This document shows, piece by piece, positions 24,369-32,868 of a DNA stretch of 64,000 nucleotides (its first letter is position 1; each line of letters begins with the position of its first letter). Where the stretch lies: NCBI RefSeq assembly GCF_003112555.1, contig NZ_BEWB01000003.1, positions 558,001-622,000 on the forward strand. The letters are read 5' to 3'. The notes beneath the pieces are model-generated. The model had not been told where the DNA came from, ran no database searches, and saw nothing but the letters and a program-made list of their open reading frames with translations. This DNA is from Streptomyces coelicoflavus (lineage in GTDB: Bacteria > Actinomycetota > Actinomycetes > Streptomycetales > Streptomycetaceae). A program made the position numbers and the translations under genes.

Positions 24369-26753
24369 ATGGCGGAGCTTCCTGCCTCTCATCTCGCAGC
24401 TGCCGTGCTGACCGACGGAAACCGCGCCCTGGTCGCGGTCATCGCGGTCGTCGCGCTGGCCGCGCTGGTGCTCGCCGGCGTCCTGGTGCGCCAGGTGCTC
24501 GCGGCGGGCGAGGGAACCGACAGCATGAAGAAGATCGCGGCGGCCGTCCAGGAAGGCGCCAACGCCTATCTGGCCCGGCAGTTGCGCACGCTCGGCGTAT
24601 TCGCCGTCGTCGTGTTCTTCCTGCTCATGCTGCTGCCCGCGGACGACTGGAATCAACGTGCCGGGCGTTCGATCTTCTTTCTGATCGGCGCGGCGTTCTC
24701 GGCGGCCACCGGCTATATCGGCATGTGGCTCGCCGTACGCAGCAATGTGCGCGTCGCCGCGGCGGCGCGGGAAGCGACACCGGCACCCGGCGAACCGGAA
24801 AAGGATCTCACTCTCGTCTCGCACAAAGCGACGAAGATCGCGTTCCGCACGGGCGGCGTCGTCGGCATGTTCACGGTGGGACTGGGCCTGCTGGGCGCCT
24901 GCTGCGTGGTGCTGGTGTACGCGGCCGACGCGCCGAAGGTCCTGGAGGGATTCGGCCTCGGCGCCGCGCTGATCGCGATGTTCATGCGCGTCGGCGGCGG
25001 CATCTTCACCAAGGCCGCCGACGTCGGCGCCGACCTGGTCGGCAAGGTCGAGCAGGGCATCCCGGAGGACGATCCGCGCAATGCCGCGACCATCGCCGAC
25101 AACGTGGGCGACAACGTCGGCGACTGCGCGGGCATGGCCGCGGACCTCTTCGAGTCGTACGCCGTCACCCTGGTGGCCGCGCTGATCCTCGGCAAGGTCG
25201 CCTTCGGCGACTCCGGGCTGGCGTTCCCGCTGCTGGTCCCGGCGATCGGCGTGCTCACCGCCATGATCGGAATCTTCGCGGTGGCGCCCCGGCGGTCCGA
25301 CCGCAGCGGCATGAGCGCGATCAACCGGGGCTTCTTCATCTCCGCGGTGATCTCGCTGGTGCTGGTGGCGGTCGCCGTCTTCGTCTACCTCCCCGGCAGC
25401 TACGCCGACCTGGACGGCGTCACCGACGCCGCGATCGCCGGCAAGAGCGGCGACCCGCGGATCCTCGCACTGGTCGCCGTCGCGATCGGCATCGTGCTCG
25501 CCGCACTGATCCAGCAGCTCACCGGCTACTTCACCGAGACCACCAGGCGCCCGGTCAAGGACATCGGCAAGAGCTCGCTCACCGGCCCCGCCACCGTCGT
25601 CCTCGCCGGGATCTCGCTCGGCCTCGAATCCGCGGTCTACACCGCCCTGTTGATCGGCCTCGGCGTCTACGGGGCCTTCCTGCTCGGCGGTACGTCGATC
25701 ATGCTGGCGCTGTTCGCGGTGGCGCTGGCCGGCACCGGCCTGCTCACCACGGTCGGTGTGATCGTCGCCATGGACACCTTCGGGCCGGTCTCCGACAACG
25801 CGCAGGGCATCGCCGAGATGTCCGGCGACGTCGAGGGCGCCGGCGCCCAAGTGCTCACCGACCTCGACGCCGTCGGCAACACCACCAAGGCCATCACCAA
25901 GGGCATCGCCATCGCCACCGCCGTACTGGCCGCCGCGGCCCTCTTCGGGTCGTACCGCGACGCCATCACCACCGGCGCGGCGGACGTGGGCGAGAAACTC
26001 AGCGGCGAGGGCGCGCCGATGAGCCTGATGATGGACATCTCGCAGCCCAACAACCTCGTCGGTCTCATCGCCGGCGCGGCGGTCGTCTTCCTCTTCTCGG
26101 GGCTGGCGATCAACGCGGTGTCGCGGTCGGCGGGCGCGGTGGTCTACGAGGTGCGGCGGCAGTTCCGGGAACGGCCCGGAATCATGGACTACAGCGAGAA
26201 ACCCGAGTACGGCAAGGTCGTCGACATCTGCACACGGGACGCCCTGCGGGAACTCGCCACGCCCGGACTGCTCGCCGTGATGGCACCCATCTTCATCGGC
26301 TTCACCCTGGGCGTGGGCGCGCTCGGCGCCTTCCTGGCGGGCGCGATCGGCGCCGGGACGCTGATGGCGGTGTTCCTCGCCAACTCCGGCGGTTCCTGGG
26401 ACAACGCCAAGAAACTCGTCGAGGACGGCCACCACGGCGGCAAGGGCAGCGAGGCCCACGCCGCCACCGTCATCGGCGACACGGTCGGCGACCCCTTCAA
26501 GGACACCGCCGGCCCGGCCATCAACCCGCTGCTGAAGGTCATGAACCTGGTGGCGCTGCTCATCGCGCCGGCGGTCATCAAGTTCTCCTACGGCGCCGAC
26601 GAGAACATCGGCGTACGGGTACTGATCGCCGTCGTCGCGTTCCTCGTCATCGCGGCGGCGGTCTACGTCTCCAAGCGGCGCGGAATCGCCATGGGCGACG
26701 AGGACGACACCGACGAGCGGCCCAAGTCGGCCGATCCGGCGGTGGTTTCGTAG
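24369..26753 (+). CDS. hppA: Membrane-bound proton-translocating pyrophosphatase (H+-PPase)
   Basis: This 794-residue polytopic enzyme (about 16 helices) couples pyrophosphate hydrolysis to proton export. The substrate-binding motif DVGADLVGKVE and the acidic cluster in DNVGDNVGDCAGMAADLFESY (residues about 235-260) are intact, as is the C-terminal DTVGDPFKDTAGPAINP motif. The GNTTKAITKG stretch has Lys where potassium-dependent enzymes have Ala, pointing to the K+-independent proton-pumping subclass. The ATG is preceded by GGAGGAC. Control may be unusual given the A/T-rich, repeat-bearing upstream region. A hairpin (CCGGCCA at 26758-26764 against 26783-26789) follows the stop. Confidence 0.96.
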   Translation: MAELPASHLAAAVLTDGNRALVAVIAVVALAALVLAGVLVRQVLAAGEGTDSMKKIAAAVQEGANAYLARQLRTLGVFAVVVFFLLMLLPADDWNQRAGRSIFFLIGAAFSAATGYIGMWLAVRSNVRVAAAAREATPAPGEPEKDLTLVSHKATKIAFRTGGVVGMFTVGLGLLGACCVVLVYAADAPKVLEGFGLGAALIAMFMRVGGGIFTKAADVGADLVGKVEQGIPEDDPRNAATIADNVGDNVGDCAGMAADLFESYAVTLVAALILGKVAFGDSGLAFPLLVPAIGVLTAMIGIFAVAPRRSDRSGMSAINRGFFISAVISLVLVAVAVFVYLPGSYADLDGVTDAAIAGKSGDPRILALVAVAIGIVLAALIQQLTGYFTETTRRPVKDIGKSSLTGPATVVLAGISLGLESAVYTALLIGLGVYGAFLLGGTSIMLALFAVALAGTGLLTTVGVIVAMDTFGPVSDNAQGIAEMSGDVEGAGAQVLTDLDAVGNTTKAITKGIAIATAVLAAAALFGSYRDAITTGAADVGEKLSGEGAPMSLMMDISQPNNLVGLIAGAAVVFLFSGLAINAVSRSAGAVVYEVRRQFRERPGIMDYSEKPEYGKVVDICTRDALRELATPGLLAVMAPIFIGFTLGVGALGAFLAGAIGAGTLMAVFLANSGGSWDNAKKLVEDGHHGGKGSEAHAATVIGDTVGDPFKDTAGPAINPLLKVMNLVALLIAPAVIKFSYGADENIGVRVLIAVVAFLVIAAAVYVSKRRGIAMGDEDDTDERPKSADPAVVS

Positions 26754-26757
26754 CCAC

Positions 26758-26789
26758 CCGGCCACGAGACCGCCGTACGGCCTGGCCGG
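26758..26789 (+). terminator. Hairpin terminator after hppA
   Basis: CCGGCCA (26758-26764) pairs with TGGCCGG (26783-26789), with a nested CCGT/ACGG hairpin inside, five bases after the hppA stop. Confidence 0.55.
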
Positions 26790-27000
26790 AGGCGGGGTGC
26801 AAGGGACGGGCGGAGGGCGCGTGTTGACGTGTCGTCCGCCCGTTTCGCGCGTGTGCGCCCCTCACGCCGTGAGCCTTCTCTCCCTTGCTGTCTCTTGGTG
26901 CAAATGGCTTCAATACCGTCATAACGGATGGTCGTCCGGTGGATGTCCCCCATCCGGCGTGTATGTTCCGGGGCCGAGAGCCATGGAAGGGACCAATCCG

Positions 27001-27573
27001 GTGAACAAGAAGCTCGCGGTCGCACTGTCCGGCGGTGCGGTACTGGTACTGGCGCTGACGGGATGCGGCGGCAGCGACGACAACGAGAAGCTGGACTCCT
27101 GGGCCAAGGAGGTCTGCGAGGGCGTGCAGCCGCAGGCCAAGAAGATCGCGGCGGCCAACGCGGCGATCCAGAAGGAGACCTCGGACAGCAGCACGCCGGC
27201 CGAGGTCCAGAAGACCGACGCGAAGGCGTTCCAGGACATGTCCGACGCCTACAAGGCGATGGGCGCCACCGTCCAGAAGGCGGGCCCCCCGGACGTCGAC
27301 GACGGCGAGAAGAAGCAGAAGGACGCGGTCACCGAGCTGAACGGCCTCTCCTCCTCGTACGCCTCCCTGCGCCAGCAGGTGGAGAAGCTCAACACCAAGG
27401 ACCAGGCCGAGTTCGCCGACGGCCTCAAGGACATCGCCACCGAGCTGAACAAGCTCAGCAAGAGCGGCAGCGACGCGCTGAAGACCCTCGAGGAGGGCGA
27501 CGTCGGCAAGGCGATGGCCAAGCAGCCCAGCTGCAAGTCGGCCTCGGCGACGCCGTCCGCCGCCAAGGGCTGA
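27001..27573 (+). CDS. Small secreted lipoprotein of unknown function
   Basis: This 190-residue protein starts at the GTG 27001 behind GGAAGGGA. It has a typical lipoprotein signal with lipobox LTGC (Cys near residue 22). The mature part is predicted to be mostly helical, very rich in Lys, Asp, Glu and Ala, with heptad-like Leu spacing in the second half and two Cys (near residues 37 and 178) that could form a disulfide. The C-terminus is a short Ser/Ala/Pro tail. I recognise it only as a conserved Streptomyces lipoprotein type between hppA and a methyltransferase gene. A strong terminator follows. Confidence 0.82.
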   Translation: MNKKLAVALSGGAVLVLALTGCGGSDDNEKLDSWAKEVCEGVQPQAKKIAAANAAIQKETSDSSTPAEVQKTDAKAFQDMSDAYKAMGATVQKAGPPDVDDGEKKQKDAVTELNGLSSSYASLRQQVEKLNTKDQAEFADGLKDIATELNKLSKSGSDALKTLEEGDVGKAMAKQPSCKSASATPSAAKG

Positions 27574-27615
27574 CAGGGGCGGCGCCCCCCCCGGTTCCCA
27601 CCCCGCACCCCGTCT

Positions 27616-27659
27616 CGCGCCCCGCCCCGCGTCCCCACGCGGACGCGGGGCGGGGCGCG
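27616..27659 (+). terminator. Strong G/C hairpin terminator after the lipoprotein gene
   Basis: A 19-bp perfect stem (27616-27634 against 27641-27659) with a 6-nt loop lies about 40 bp after the lipoprotein stop and 24 bp before the methyltransferase start. Confidence 0.8.
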
Positions 27660-27670
27660 GACCGCCGGGC

Positions 27671-27685
27671 CACAATGGGGGTGTG
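27671..27685 (+). promoter_or_regulatory. Candidate leaderless promoter -10 of the methyltransferase gene
   Basis: CACAAT (27671-27676) lies six bases before the GTG start at 27683. There is no room for a leader, and a terminator stands immediately upstream, so a promoter must lie here. Confidence 0.4.
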
Positions 27686-29200
27686 AGTAACGCCAGCCTG
27701 TCCCCCCTGCCCTCCGCCGACCGCCCCGACGTCACCGCCCGGCTGCGGGACGCCCTGCTCGGGGCGTCCTTCACCGCCGACGGACTGCTGGAGCTGCTGG
27801 GCGCCCCCGCCTACGCGGCCCTGTCGCGCAGCGAGACCGTGCCCGCGCTCCGGGCGACCCGCGGCGACACGGCGCTCGAACTGCTCGTCCGGCTCTTCCT
27901 GCTCCAGCAACCCGTCCCCCGCGCGCGCGTGGCGGACGTCCTGCCCGTCGACGGCTGCCTGGAGAGCGGCTGGCTCGACCGCGCGGGCGACGACGAGGTG
28001 ACGGCCACCGTGGACGTACGGCCCTACGGCGGGCCCGGTGGCGAGGACTGGTTCATCGTCTCCGACCTGGGCTGCGCGGTCGGCGGCGCCGGAGGCATCG
28101 GCAGCCACGCCGAGGGCGTCGTCCTCGGCGTCGGCGGCGCCTCCACGACCCTGGCGGGCCTCACCGTCCGTACACCCGTCGCCGCCGCCCTCGACCTCGG
28201 CACCGGATCCGGCATCCAGGCGCTGCACGCCGCCGCGCACGCCACGCGCGTGACCGCCACCGACGTCAACCCGCGCGCGCTGCACATCGCCGCGCTCACC
28301 CTCGCCCTGTCCGGAGCCCCGGCCGCCGACCTGCGCGAGGGGTCGCTCTACGAACCGGTCGACGACGACGCGACGTACGACCTCGTCGTCTCCAACCCGC
28401 CGTTCGTGATCTCACCGGCCGCCCGGCTCACCTACCGCGACGGCGGGATGGGCGGGGACGATCTGTGCCGCTCGCTCGTTCAGCAGACGGGGGAGCGCCT
28501 GAACGAGGGCGGGTTCGCGCACTTCCTCGCCAACTGGCAGCACGTGGAGGGGGAGGAGTGGACGGACCGGCTGCGTTCCTGGGTGCCGCGCGGCTGCGAC
28601 GCCTGGATCGTGCAGCGCGAGGTGCAGGACGTCACCCAGTACGCCGAGCTGTGGCTGCGCGACGCGGGGGACCACCGCGGTGACCCGGCCGAGTACCAGG
28701 CACGGTACGACGCGTGGCTGGACGAGTTCGAGGCCCGCAAGGTCAGGGCCGTCGGCTTCGGCTGGATCACCCTGCGCCGGACCTCGGCCGCCGAGCCCTC
28801 GGTCGTCGTGGAGGAGTGGCCGCACCCGGTCGAGCAGCCGCTCGGCGAGACCGTGCGCGCCCACTTCGACCGCGTCGACTACCTGCGCTCCCACGACGAC
28901 GCGGCCCTCCTGGAGGCGCACTTCACGCTGGCCGGCGAGGTCGTCCAGGAGCAGGTCGGGCTGCCCGGCGCCGAGGACCCGGAGCACGTCGTGCTGCGCC
29001 AGAACCGCGGCATGCGCCGGGCCACCCGGGTCGACACGGTCGGCGCCGGTTTCGCGGGCGTCTGCGACGGCACGATGAGCGCGGGCCGCATCCTGGACGC
29101 CATCGCCCAGCTGGTGGGCGAGGACCCGGTCGCCCTGCGCGACCGCACGCCCGCGCAGATCCGCCTGCTGGTGGAGCAGGGCTTCCTCGAACCGGCGTAG
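27683..29200 (+). CDS. Class I SAM-dependent N-methyltransferase (NPPF motif)
   Basis: This is a 505-residue protein. The middle part carries the Rossmann-type SAM site LDLGTGSGIQALHAA near residue 172, the acidic loop TATDVNPRAL, and the catalytic motif SNPPF near residue 238, which marks enzymes methylating amide or base nitrogens (PrmC, RlmF and RsmC groups). The N-terminal 130 residues (Leu/Arg-rich helices) and C-terminal 200 residues are extra domains typical of an actinobacterial subfamily. Substrate unknown; rRNA or ribosomal protein is a reasonable guess. It is transcribed alone from a probable leaderless start. Confidence 0.85.
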   Translation: MSNASLSPLPSADRPDVTARLRDALLGASFTADGLLELLGAPAYAALSRSETVPALRATRGDTALELLVRLFLLQQPVPRARVADVLPVDGCLESGWLDRAGDDEVTATVDVRPYGGPGGEDWFIVSDLGCAVGGAGGIGSHAEGVVLGVGGASTTLAGLTVRTPVAAALDLGTGSGIQALHAAAHATRVTATDVNPRALHIAALTLALSGAPAADLREGSLYEPVDDDATYDLVVSNPPFVISPAARLTYRDGGMGGDDLCRSLVQQTGERLNEGGFAHFLANWQHVEGEEWTDRLRSWVPRGCDAWIVQREVQDVTQYAELWLRDAGDHRGDPAEYQARYDAWLDEFEARKVRAVGFGWITLRRTSAAEPSVVVEEWPHPVEQPLGETVRAHFDRVDYLRSHDDAALLEAHFTLAGEVVQEQVGLPGAEDPEHVVLRQNRGMRRATRVDTVGAGFAGVCDGTMSAGRILDAIAQLVGEDPVALRDRTPAQIRLLVEQGFLEPA

Positions 29201-29434
29201 CGGGGGCCCGGACCACCGGGCGTGGGTGCGCACACCCATTTCTTTCTCCGGGCCGCCCGGGAAGCCCGCCCGAGCAGCCCGCCCCACCCGAATACGGCGA
29301 ACCGGCCACGTCCGACCGCCCCCGGCGGACCCGTCGGCTCCCCGTTCACCTCGGGTTCGCCTGCCCGCCGCCCGTGCGTGACAGCCTCCCGGAGGCTGGA
29401 CACGCGCGGGCTGGAGAAAAGGGGCACGGGGACC

Positions 29435-29632
29435 ATGGAGAGCGGGCCGGCGATCTTCGCGGGAGTGGTGTTCGCCCTGTTCGGGGCCGGTCTGCTGGCG
29501 TGGACCACGACGCGGCTGCGGCACGGCCGCCCCGTCGCGCTCGGTGTGAGCCCCGTCGCATCGGCGACCGTCGCGAGCGTCGCCTCGGTGATCGCGCTGG
29601 GCCTCGGGGCGTGGTGCCTGACGCGGGTGTGA
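29435..29632 (+). CDS. Small two-helix membrane protein (hypothetical)
   Basis: This 65-residue protein begins at the ATG 29435 after a GGGGCACGGGGACC region. It has two hydrophobic segments (residues about 5-24 and 40-63) joined by a basic loop (TTRLRHGRP). The composition and third-position bias fit a real gene. The position between the methyltransferase and topA is the usual place for such a gene in Streptomyces. Function unknown. Confidence 0.65.
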   Translation: MESGPAIFAGVVFALFGAGLLAWTTTRLRHGRPVALGVSPVASATVASVASVIALGLGAWCLTRV

Positions 29633-29782
29633 GGAGCAGGTCGCAGGGCCGTGCCGCGGCGCGGCCCGGGTAACCGGGGGATCGCGCTCCGGATACCCGG
29701 GTCGGGGCAGGTGAGCACTCCGGGCGGCAGGAACAGGGTTCGTCGGGTTACCGTTCGAGTGGCCGTTGCGGGCTTTTCCCGT

Positions 29783-29812
29783 TTGACACGGGGGCGGGAG
29801 GTACCGTCACAC
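29783..29812 (+). promoter_or_regulatory. Candidate topA promoter
   Basis: A perfect -35 TTGACA (29783-29788) is followed after 17-18 bp by TCACAC/CACACT, a weak -10, about 90 bp upstream of the TTG start of topA. In Streptomyces topA expression responds to DNA supercoiling. Confidence 0.4.
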
Positions 29813-29900
29813 TCCGCAGCGTCACGATCGAAACACAGAACGACCCGACCCGGGACCACGCCCTGGGAAGGCCCAGCGTCGACCGGAGAGAAGAGCGAAG

Positions 29901-32759
29901 TTGTCCCCGACCAGCGAGACCGCGAACGGCGGCCGCCGACTCGTCATCGTCGAGTCGCCTGCCAAGGCGAAGACGATCAAGGGCTATCTCGGCCCTGGCT
30001 ACGTCGTCGAGGCGAGCGTCGGGCACATTCGCGACCTCCCCAGCGGCGCGGCGGAGGTGCCGGAGAAGTACACCGGCGAGGTCCGCCGCCTCGGTGTGGA
30101 CGTCGAGCACGACTTCCAGCCGATCTATGTGGTCAACGCGGACAAGAAGTCGCAGGTCAAGAAGCTCAAGGACCTGCTGAAGGAGTCCGACGAACTCTTC
30201 CTCGCCACCGATGAGGACCGCGAGGGCGAGGCCATCGCCTGGCACCTCCAGGAAGTCCTCAAGCCGAAGATCCCGGTCAAGCGCATGGTGTTCCACGAGA
30301 TCACCAAGGACGCGATCCGCGCCGCCGTCGCCAACCCGCGCGAGCTGAACCAGAAGCTCGTCGACGCCCAGGAGACCCGCCGCATCCTCGACCGCCTCTA
30401 CGGCTACGAGGTCTCGCCGGTCCTGTGGAAGAAGGTCATGCCGCGCCTGTCGGCCGGCCGCGTCCAGTCCGTCGCCACCCGGCTCGTCGTCGAGCGGGAA
30501 CGCGAGCGCATGGCGTTCCGCTCCGCCGAGTACTGGGACCTCACCGGCACCTTCGCGACCGGCCGCGCGGGAGACGCCTCCGACCCGTCGTCGCTGGTCG
30601 CCCGCCTCCAGACGGTGGACGGACGGCGTGTCGCCCAGGGCCGCGACTTCGACTCCCTGGGGCAGATCAAGAGCGCGAACACCCTCCACCTCGACGAGGC
30701 GAACGCCCGCGCGCTCGCCGCCGCCCTGGAGAACACGCGCTTCGCCGTCCGCTCCGTCGAGTCCAAGCCGTACCGCCGCTCGCCGTATGCCCCGTTCCGT
30801 ACGACGACGCTCCAGCAGGAGGCCTCGCGCAAGCTCGGCTTCGGCGCGAAGTCGACCATGCAGGTCGCCCAGAAGCTGTACGAGAACGGCTACATCACCT
30901 ACATGCGTACGGACTCCACGACCCTGAGCGACACGGCGGTCTCCGCCGCCCGCGCCCAGGTGACGCAGCTGTACGGCGCCGACTACCTGCCGCCCCAGCC
31001 GCGCACGTACGCCGGCAAGGTCAAGAACGCGCAGGAGGCGCACGAGGCGATCCGCCCCTCCGGCGACCGCTTCCGCACGCCCGCCGAGACCGGCCTGACC
31101 GGCGACCAGTTCAAGCTGTACGAGCTGATCTGGAAGCGGACCGTCGCCTCCCAGATGAAGGACGCGACCGGCAACAGCGTCACCGTGAAGATCGGCGGCG
31201 CCGCCTCCGACGGCCGGGACGTCGAGTTCAGCGCCTCCGGCAAGACCATCACCTTCCACGGCTTCCTCAAGGCCTACGTCGAGGGCGCCGACGACCCGAA
31301 CGCCGAGCTGGACGACCGCGAGCGCCGGCTGCCGCAGGTCGCCGAGGGCGACGCGCTGACGGCCGAGGAGATCACGGTCGACGGCCACGCCACCAAGCCC
31401 CCGGCCCGCTACACCGAGGCGTCGCTGGTCAAGGAGCTGGAAGAGCGCGAGATCGGCCGTCCGTCGACGTACGCGTCGATCATCGGCACCATCCTGGACC
31501 GCGGCTACGTCTTCAAGAAGGGCACGGCACTCGTCCCGTCCTTCCTCTCCTTCGCCGTGGTCAACCTCCTGGAGAAGCACTTCGGGCGGCTCGTCGACTA
31601 CGACTTCACCGCCAAGATGGAGGACGACCTCGACGCCATCGCCCGCGGCGAGGCCCAGTCGGTGCCGTGGCTGCGCCGCTTCTACTTCGGCGAGGGCGAC
31701 GGCACGGGCGGCGGCGGCGCCGCCGACGCGGGCAACGGTGACGGGGACCACCTCGGCGGCCTCAAGGAGCTGGTGACCGACCTCGGCGCGATCGACGCGC
31801 GCGAGGTGTCCTCCTTCCCCGTCGGCAACGACATCAAGCTGCGCGTCGGCCGCTACGGCCCCTACGTCGAGCGCGGCGAGAAGGACGCCGAGAACCACCA
31901 GCGCGCCGACGTCCCCGAGGATCTGGCGCCGGACGAGCTGTCCGTGGAGCTGGCGGAGGAACTGCTCGCCAAGCCGAGCGGCGACTTCGAGCTGGGCACC
32001 GACCCGGCCACCGGCCACGCCATCGTCGCCAAGGACGGCCGCTACGGCCCGTACGTCACCGAGGTGCTCCCCGAGGGCACCCCGAAGACCGGCAAGAACG
32101 CCGTGAAGCCGCGCACCGCCTCGCTGTTCAAGTCGATGTCGCTGGACACGGTGACCCTCGACGACGCCCTGCGGCTCATGTCGCTGCCCCGTGTCGTCGG
32201 CGCCGACGCGGAGGGCGTGGAGATCACCGCGCAGAACGGCCGCTACGGCCCGTACCTGAAGAAGGGCACGGACTCGCGCTCCCTCCAGACCGAGGAGCAG
32301 CTCTTCGACATCACGCTGGAGGAGGCGCTGGCGATCTACGCCCAGCCCAAGCAGCGTGGCCGGGCCGCGGCCAAGCCGCCGCTGAAGGAGCTGGGCACCG
32401 ACCCGGTCAGCGAGAAGCCGGTCGTGGTCAAGGACGGCCGCTTCGGCCCGTACGTCACCGACGGCGAGACCAACGCGACCCTGCGCTCCGGCGACAGCGT
32501 CGAGGAGATCACGCCCGAGCGGGGCTACGAGCTGCTCGCCGAGAAGCGCGCCAAGGGGCCCGCCAAGAAGACGGCGAAGAAGGCCGTGAAGAAGACGGCC
32601 GCCAAGAAGGCCCCGGCCAAGAAGGCGGCGGCGACCAAGAAGACGGCCGCCGCGAAGACCACGGCGGCCAAGAAGACCGCGGCCAAGAGCACGGCGAAGA
32701 AGACGACCGCCAAGACGACCGCCAAGAAGGCGACCGCGTCGAAGGCGTCGGAGGACTGA
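29901..32759 (+). CDS. topA: DNA topoisomerase I
   Basis: This type IA topoisomerase relaxes negative supercoils. The TTG start (29901) has GGAGAGAAG upstream and yields 952 residues. The Toprim domain opens with VIVESPAKAKTIKGYL and contains DEDREGEAIAWH. The active-site Tyr is in YITYMRTDSTTLS near residue 335. Domains II-IV follow, and then, instead of Zn-finger repeats, several short TopA C-terminal repeats of the form DGRYGPYV. The last 70 residues are a Lys/Ala tail (KKTAAKKAPAKK type), which in actinobacteria increases processivity and DNA affinity. A hairpin at 32781-32809 ends the unit. Confidence 0.97.
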   Translation: MSPTSETANGGRRLVIVESPAKAKTIKGYLGPGYVVEASVGHIRDLPSGAAEVPEKYTGEVRRLGVDVEHDFQPIYVVNADKKSQVKKLKDLLKESDELFLATDEDREGEAIAWHLQEVLKPKIPVKRMVFHEITKDAIRAAVANPRELNQKLVDAQETRRILDRLYGYEVSPVLWKKVMPRLSAGRVQSVATRLVVERERERMAFRSAEYWDLTGTFATGRAGDASDPSSLVARLQTVDGRRVAQGRDFDSLGQIKSANTLHLDEANARALAAALENTRFAVRSVESKPYRRSPYAPFRTTTLQQEASRKLGFGAKSTMQVAQKLYENGYITYMRTDSTTLSDTAVSAARAQVTQLYGADYLPPQPRTYAGKVKNAQEAHEAIRPSGDRFRTPAETGLTGDQFKLYELIWKRTVASQMKDATGNSVTVKIGGAASDGRDVEFSASGKTITFHGFLKAYVEGADDPNAELDDRERRLPQVAEGDALTAEEITVDGHATKPPARYTEASLVKELEEREIGRPSTYASIIGTILDRGYVFKKGTALVPSFLSFAVVNLLEKHFGRLVDYDFTAKMEDDLDAIARGEAQSVPWLRRFYFGEGDGTGGGGAADAGNGDGDHLGGLKELVTDLGAIDAREVSSFPVGNDIKLRVGRYGPYVERGEKDAENHQRADVPEDLAPDELSVELAEELLAKPSGDFELGTDPATGHAIVAKDGRYGPYVTEVLPEGTPKTGKNAVKPRTASLFKSMSLDTVTLDDALRLMSLPRVVGADAEGVEITAQNGRYGPYLKKGTDSRSLQTEEQLFDITLEEALAIYAQPKQRGRAAAKPPLKELGTDPVSEKPVVVKDGRFGPYVTDGETNATLRSGDSVEEITPERGYELLAEKRAKGPAKKTAKKAVKKTAAKKAPAKKAAATKKTAAAKTTAAKKTAAKSTAKKTTAKTTAKKATASKASED

Positions 32760-32780
32760 GCGCGCTCTTCGCGAAACGAA

Positions 32781-32809
32781 CGCCCCGGCATCGATTCGGT
32801 GTCGGGGCG
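32781..32809 (+). terminator. Hairpin terminator after topA
   Basis: CGCCCCG (32781-32787) pairs with CGGGGCG (32803-32809). The stem can be extended inwards with two wobble pairs to a 3-nt loop. It starts 21 bases after the topA stop. Confidence 0.65.
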
Positions 32810-32851
32810 GACGTACGTCCGGCCGGGCACGCCGGACTGTCGGCGGCGACC

Positions 32852-32868
32852 TATAGGCTGAACGCATG
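32852..32868 (+). promoter_or_regulatory. Candidate leaderless promoter -10 of the tmk fusion gene
   Basis: TATAGG (32852-32857) ends eight bases before the ATG at 32866, and no ribosome binding site is present. This is the clearest of four similar -10/start arrangements in the window. Confidence 0.45.
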